A stretch of DNA of 64,000 nt from positions 3,720,001-3,784,000 of the forward strand of contig CBDFGV010000003.1 in assembly GCA_965247245.1 (NCBI GenBank), written 5' to 3'. Position 1 is the stretch's first letter; each line of letters opens with the position of its first letter. This DNA is from Tectiglobus sp965247245. Lineage in GTDB: Bacteria; Pseudomonadota; Alphaproteobacteria; Rhizobiales; Hyphomicrobiaceae. The notes under the pieces were generated by a model. That model did not search any database, was not told the DNA's origin, and was given only the letters and a program-made list of their open reading frames with translations. Shown here one piece after another: positions 61,011 through 64,000 of the stretch. Position numbers and translations under genes: made by a program.

Positions 61011-62396
61011 TTATCCGTTCCACAACACCGTCTTGGGGTGAAACTGCGACCAGGCAAACCAGAACGCCTGATGGCTACCGAGGTCCGAACCATCCGCATC
61101 AACAGCTCTGATCCCACCAGCATCCAGCTTCAGCCGTACGTTTTCAAATGCGATCTGTTTGCCGTTCTTAAGAGCGACAAAAGCCTTGCTCCTTTGGAAC
61201 GCAACAGGCTTTCCTGATGCTGTGACGACACCGATGATGTCCTCGTGAACCGGCAGGCGCGGGTCAATATCGCCAACCGGAAATATCGGTCCTTTGGCAT
61301 CACGTGTGTTGCGGAAGTCGAAGTCTCGTCCGAGTGCTAGCTCTTCGATCAGTACGGTGGTGTTGGGATGGGCCTTTTTCCACGTCCCCCAATCGGTCGT
61401 TACGACACCGGCCTGCTGCAGTTGCAGTTTCTTCTTCGCGAGAGGACCGGTCACGGCCTTACCGAGGAAGGTGTCGAACACCGAGTGGCTGGTGATGTCG
61501 TACATGACTTTGTTGGAGCGTATCAGAAGTCCGGATGTGCGCAGCACGGGACGTTTGACTCCGTCGGGCAGCCGATCCGTGAAATAGGCCTGCGCCGCGC
61601 CGCATAGCGTGCAGTAGGGAATGCCGAGATGTCGCCCGCCAAGGGTGTCGTTGACCATCTCGCGCACTTCCATGATGCGTCTCGGATATGCCCTCGACTC
61701 ACCGTTGACGGTTACGCCGAAAACAATGTCGTCATCCTTGAGCCAGGTGGCGTCTTTCGCGCTACTAACCTTCGGATTATCGGCAGCTGGAATGCAGTTG
61801 CACGCAACATCAGTCTTGTCATAGGGGCGGTCATCAATCAGCACTCCGCCCCAGGACACATGGCGCCAGTCGATGTCACCTTCCACGAAGATTTTTTCCC
61901 AGCCGGGTACGAAGTTGGTAAAGATGGCGCGCTTCGCTGTGAGATAGTCGGGCGGTGCCGGGATATTCCATGCGATGAGATGGTCGGTGACAACACCCCA
62001 GTGATTTCTCGAAGGCGGCTTGATGCCCAACAGCGAGGAGGCAATGTTGGCCAATCCGGCCTGCACGGTCGGCTGGCCGACGAAGCGCATCATGTCGCTA
62101 ATCAACCAGACAATGCGCGGGTCCTTCGACTGAGAGATTTGACTCAGAGCGGCCGTCTGTTCCCGTCCCCAGGTCGATTGTGTCGTGCTATCGATGAAAG
62201 CTGCCTTGACGGCCGCTTGCAGCTCTTTGGATAGGGCACCTTTAGGTACAGCTGGCGGCTTGCCGAACTTCTTGATCACGTAGTCCGGCAGCGGGTTATC
62301 CGCTGCAACCTGCCCGACACCGGTGAATACTGAGGTGGCTGCGACCAGCAACGCAAACAGTAAATGGCGATATTGCGAAGTCCTTGCCGTTGCCAT
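61011..62396 (-). CDS. Exported DUF3179 family protein
   Basis: A 461-residue protein with a signal peptide (residues 5-33, LFALLVAATSVFTGVGQVAA). The DUF3179 region has DDDIVFGVTVNGESRAYPRRIMEVREMVNDTLGGRHLGIPYCTLCGAAQAYF (a motif region with a CxxC and a Tyr/Cys pair), and FDTFLGKAVTGPL. The family is secreted and of unknown function. I chose the ATG at 62396, with GAGG 6 bases upstream; the frame is open further to 62540 but would bury the signal peptide. The 61-residue C-terminal part shows no further motif. Confidence 0.85.
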   Translation of the reverse strand: MATARTSQYRHLLFALLVAATSVFTGVGQVAADNPLPDYVIKKFGKPPAVPKGALSKELQAAVKAAFIDSTTQSTWGREQTAALSQISQSKDPRIVWLISDMMRFVGQPTVQAGLANIASSLLGIKPPSRNHWGVVTDHLIAWNIPAPPDYLTAKRAIFTNFVPGWEKIFVEGDIDWRHVSWGGVLIDDRPYDKTDVACNCIPAADNPKVSSAKDATWLKDDDIVFGVTVNGESRAYPRRIMEVREMVNDTLGGRHLGIPYCTLCGAAQAYFTDRLPDGVKRPVLRTSGLLIRSNKVMYDITSHSVFDTFLGKAVTGPLAKKKLQLQQAGVVTTDWGTWKKAHPNTTVLIEELALGRDFDFRNTRDAKGPIFPVGDIDPRLPVHEDIIGVVTASGKPVAFQRSKAFVALKNGKQIAFENVRLKLDAGGIRAVDADGSDLGSHQAFWFAWSQFHPKTVLWNG

Positions 62397-62621
62397 GGCA
62401 CACCTCTTGAACATTCGTTTCAATTTCGAGGCTTCGAGTTCCATGGGCGCGGACCAGAACGCAATCCGGCTGCCGTGTCGGATCGCAGGCTCGAAGACGA
62501 CGAACGTCAACGAAACCGCGCACGAAGCGTGAGGTTGCATTGTGGCTGACTATATCTGCAAGGCCAGTCACATCATTTCAGCAATGAGTGAGCAGCATGC
62601 GGACAAGCGACTCTGAGCGGC

Positions 62622-63155
62622 TCAAAGACCACTGAGAAAGTCCACTGGCACAACATCGGTTAACCCTACACCGTTTTCTGATCGATAGAAGATGTGCCCC
62701 GCCGCATGCATTTTTTGAGCAGCGACTTCGAGAACGACCGGACGTCCATGCCGCTGGCCAACCTTGATCGCCGTTTCGTGATCGAACGAAAGATGGACAT
62801 GCTGGCGCGATTGAGCGGTGAGACCTTGAGCCCGTATCGCCTCCAGGAAGCGCTGGGCAGTGCCATGATAGAGCGTCTCCGGCGGGACAATAGGTTCTAG
62901 CCCAAGATCAACATCGACGGAGTGACCCTGGTTGGCGCGAATGAATTGACCGTCGTCCGAAAGCGCAAACCTTTGCTTGTCATTCTGTTCAACGACGTCG
63001 CGAACGATATCGTGGCTCAGTTGGCCACGAGACTTAGCAACCAGTTCTTCAGCTGAGGCCCAGCCAGCCTGGTCCAAGCGCAGGTCGATCGATTGCGGTT
63101 GATGCCGCAGGACGAGGCTCAGAAACTTGCTTGCCTGGATAAGTCTTTTTTCCAT
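62622..63155 (-). CDS. kptA: RNA 2'-phosphotransferase (Tpt1/KptA)
   Basis: A 177-residue NAD-dependent enzyme that removes the internal 2'-phosphate left by tRNA splicing-type ligation. The conserved set is visible: SLVLRHQPQSIDLRLDQAGWA, HDIVRDVVEQNDKQRFALSDDGQFIRANQGHSV, LYHGTAQRFLEAI, HVHLSFDHETAIKVGQRHGRPVVLEV, AGHIFYRSENGVGLTDVVPVDFL. In bacteria the natural 2'-phosphate source is unknown, which makes it notable. ThpR, another tRNA-end enzyme, lies at 23.4 kb. The ATG at 63155 has a weak ribosome site. Confidence 0.95.
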   Translation of the reverse strand: MEKRLIQASKFLSLVLRHQPQSIDLRLDQAGWASAEELVAKSRGQLSHDIVRDVVEQNDKQRFALSDDGQFIRANQGHSVDVDLGLEPIVPPETLYHGTAQRFLEAIRAQGLTAQSRQHVHLSFDHETAIKVGQRHGRPVVLEVAAQKMHAAGHIFYRSENGVGLTDVVPVDFLSGL

Positions 63156-63234
63156 GCCGTGGCCGTTACGTGGGCAATGCGTAGAAACTTTGTCCGCTCA
63201 CATTTCGAACCAAAAGGACAGACGCCCAAAAGCA

Positions 63235-63261
63235 AAGGCCGCACCCATCGGGCACGGCCTT
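63235..63261 (-). terminator. Terminator downstream of the permease gene
   Basis: AAGGCCG pairs with CGGCCTT, and inside it CCC with GGG, with a short loop. On the minus strand TTTGCTTTTGGGC follows. It lies about 25 bases past the stop of the ArsP-type gene and separates it from kptA. Confidence 0.75.
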
Positions 63262-63285
63262 CGAGCATTCATGACGTTTCGGGTA

Positions 63286-64000
63286 CTATGCCATGGCGGC
63301 GAAGGTGCCGTAGGCCAGGCCAGACAGAACTGCACCAGTGAAGCCAAGCGCGATGTAAGCCGCAAATACCTGCCGCTTGACCAGGGCAAACACGGCGGTC
63401 ATCGCCGGGATTGAGCTCACACCGCCGGCAACGACGAAGGCCATAGCTGCACCGGCGCTCATGCCTTGTTCCATCAGACCGGCGACCAGCGGCGGTGCCG
63501 CGTACGAGTTGAGATAGGCTGGCGCGCCGATCAGAGCGCTCAGGACAATCGGGAACAGACCTTCTCCGCCAAGCAGGTGGGCGATCGACTCAGCCGGGAT
63601 GTAGGCGATCATCATCGATTCAAGGACATAGGCCAGTGTCAACCACTTGAGGAGGAAGTAGCCATTGGCAATCGCTTCCTTGCGGAACACGCCGACGCGC
63701 TTCTCTTCGGTCCAGAACGTCCAGTTAGGCTTGCCTTTGAACGGTGAACCGCAGCTGGAACAACCGCCGCCACTGCGCTCGCGCAGCGTATCGGCAAACA
63801 GGCCGGCTCGTGTCATCGACAGCATCACGAAGCCACCAAGCAGACCCATACCAACTGCAACCATCGTCTTGGCGATCGCAAACTCAAAACCAAGCGCTCC
63901 CGCGGTAATCAGGAATGCCGGCGGGTCCATCAACGGCGAAGACAACCAGAACGCCATCACCGGAGCTAGTGGCGTACCAAGTGCCAAAAGGCCGGCAATG
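63286..64000 (-). CDS. ArsP-type permease (3' part)
   Basis: The reading frame runs off the right edge of the window, so the N-terminus is missing. At least 237 residues are visible, with repeated membrane helices. Family signs are SSPLMDPPAFLITAGALG, AKTMVAVGMGLLGGFVML, GAPAYLNSYAAPPLVAGLMEQG and GGVSSIPAMTAVFALVK. An internal cytoplasmic loop carries GGGCSSCGSPFKGK, a CxxC that could bind a metal or metalloid. ArsP relatives export trivalent organoarsenicals, but many members have other or unknown substrates. Confidence 0.85.
   Translation of the reverse strand, partial: IAGLLALGTPLAPVMAFWLSSPLMDPPAFLITAGALGFEFAIAKTMVAVGMGLLGGFVMLSMTRAGLFADTLRERSGGGCSSCGSPFKGKPNWTFWTEEKRVGVFRKEAIANGYFLLKWLTLAYVLESMMIAYIPAESIAHLLGGEGLFPIVLSALIGAPAYLNSYAAPPLVAGLMEQGMSAGAAMAFVVAGGVSSIPAMTAVFALVKRQVFAAYIALGFTGAVLSGLAYGTFAAMA

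Noticed and set aside
1..64000. tRNA, rRNA, CRISPR, insertion sequences or prophage
   Set aside because: No tRNA-like cloverleaf, rRNA signature, spaced direct repeats, transposase or integrase was seen in reading both strands.

Overview
The window reads as chromosomal DNA of an alphaproteobacterium, most likely in or near the Hyphomicrobiales (Rhizobiales). The grounds are gene content: sdhCDAB, a CcmABCDG cytochrome c maturation block, mesaconyl-CoA hydratase of the ethylmalonyl-CoA pathway, DUF2865, DUF1223, DUF2794 and IalB-type proteins, a TIM44-domain protein and a KptA homologue. The block PPSR(RP001)-maf-coaE-dnaQ / hemJ-rho-mnmE-mnmG-rsmG-parA-parB is the usual origin-proximal order of this class. 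Genus cannot be fixed from sequence reading alone. No transposase, integrase, prophage, CRISPR array, rRNA or tRNA was seen.

Layout. 0-2 kb: end of a LON-domain gene, a Trm112-like protein and zapE. 1.9-3.3 kb: a long AT-rich leader and a lysine/alanine repeat histone H1-like protein. 3.3-7.5 kb: the succinate dehydrogenase operon, read leftward as sdhC-sdhD-sdhA-X-sdhB, where X is an unrecognised membrane protein. 7.7-14 kb: central metabolism (FAD oxidoreductase, mesaconyl-CoA hydratase plus a CitE-like lyase/thioesterase, pyridoxal kinase, enoyl-CoA hydratase), a ribbon-helix-helix-like protein and a 47-residue orphan. 14.5-17.5 kb: the ccm block, whose ccmD reads as if shifted by one base. 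17.8-31 kb: aconitase, secreted and stress-related proteins, a probable small RNA, two DUF2865 paralogues, an SDR/quinone reductase pair, an RNA methyltransferase, an Smr protein and MltA.

31-48.3 kb is the origin domain. Leftward genes (PPSR, maf, coaE, dnaQ) and rightward genes (hemJ, rho, mnmE, mnmG, rsmG, parA, parB, hisE, coaA) diverge from an approximately 0.9 kb gene-free stretch at 36.43-37.34 kb, the predicted oriC. Three perfect parS palindromes lie within 8 kb to its right and one near-perfect copy lies about 6.4 kb to its left. Two of the gaps holding parS also carry dense GANTC (CcrM methylation) sites, including four copies of GAGTCAAA.

48.3-64 kb: a small DNA-binding-like protein, adenosine kinase, the leuS-lptE-holA operon, a YggS-family PLP protein, a Ser/Cys-type proline racemase homologue, DUF502, a GST, a secreted SH3-caspase protein, an EmrB-type exporter, a DUF3179 protein, KptA and the end of an ArsP-type permease.

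Most of the window is ordinary core genome. The most unusual signals are the GANTC/parS clusters, a perfect 13-bp hairpin over the mltA start site, a structured RNA at 21.6 kb, the extra gene inside the sdh operon, and short genes with clean translation signals. All calls come from reading the sequence; no database search was run.
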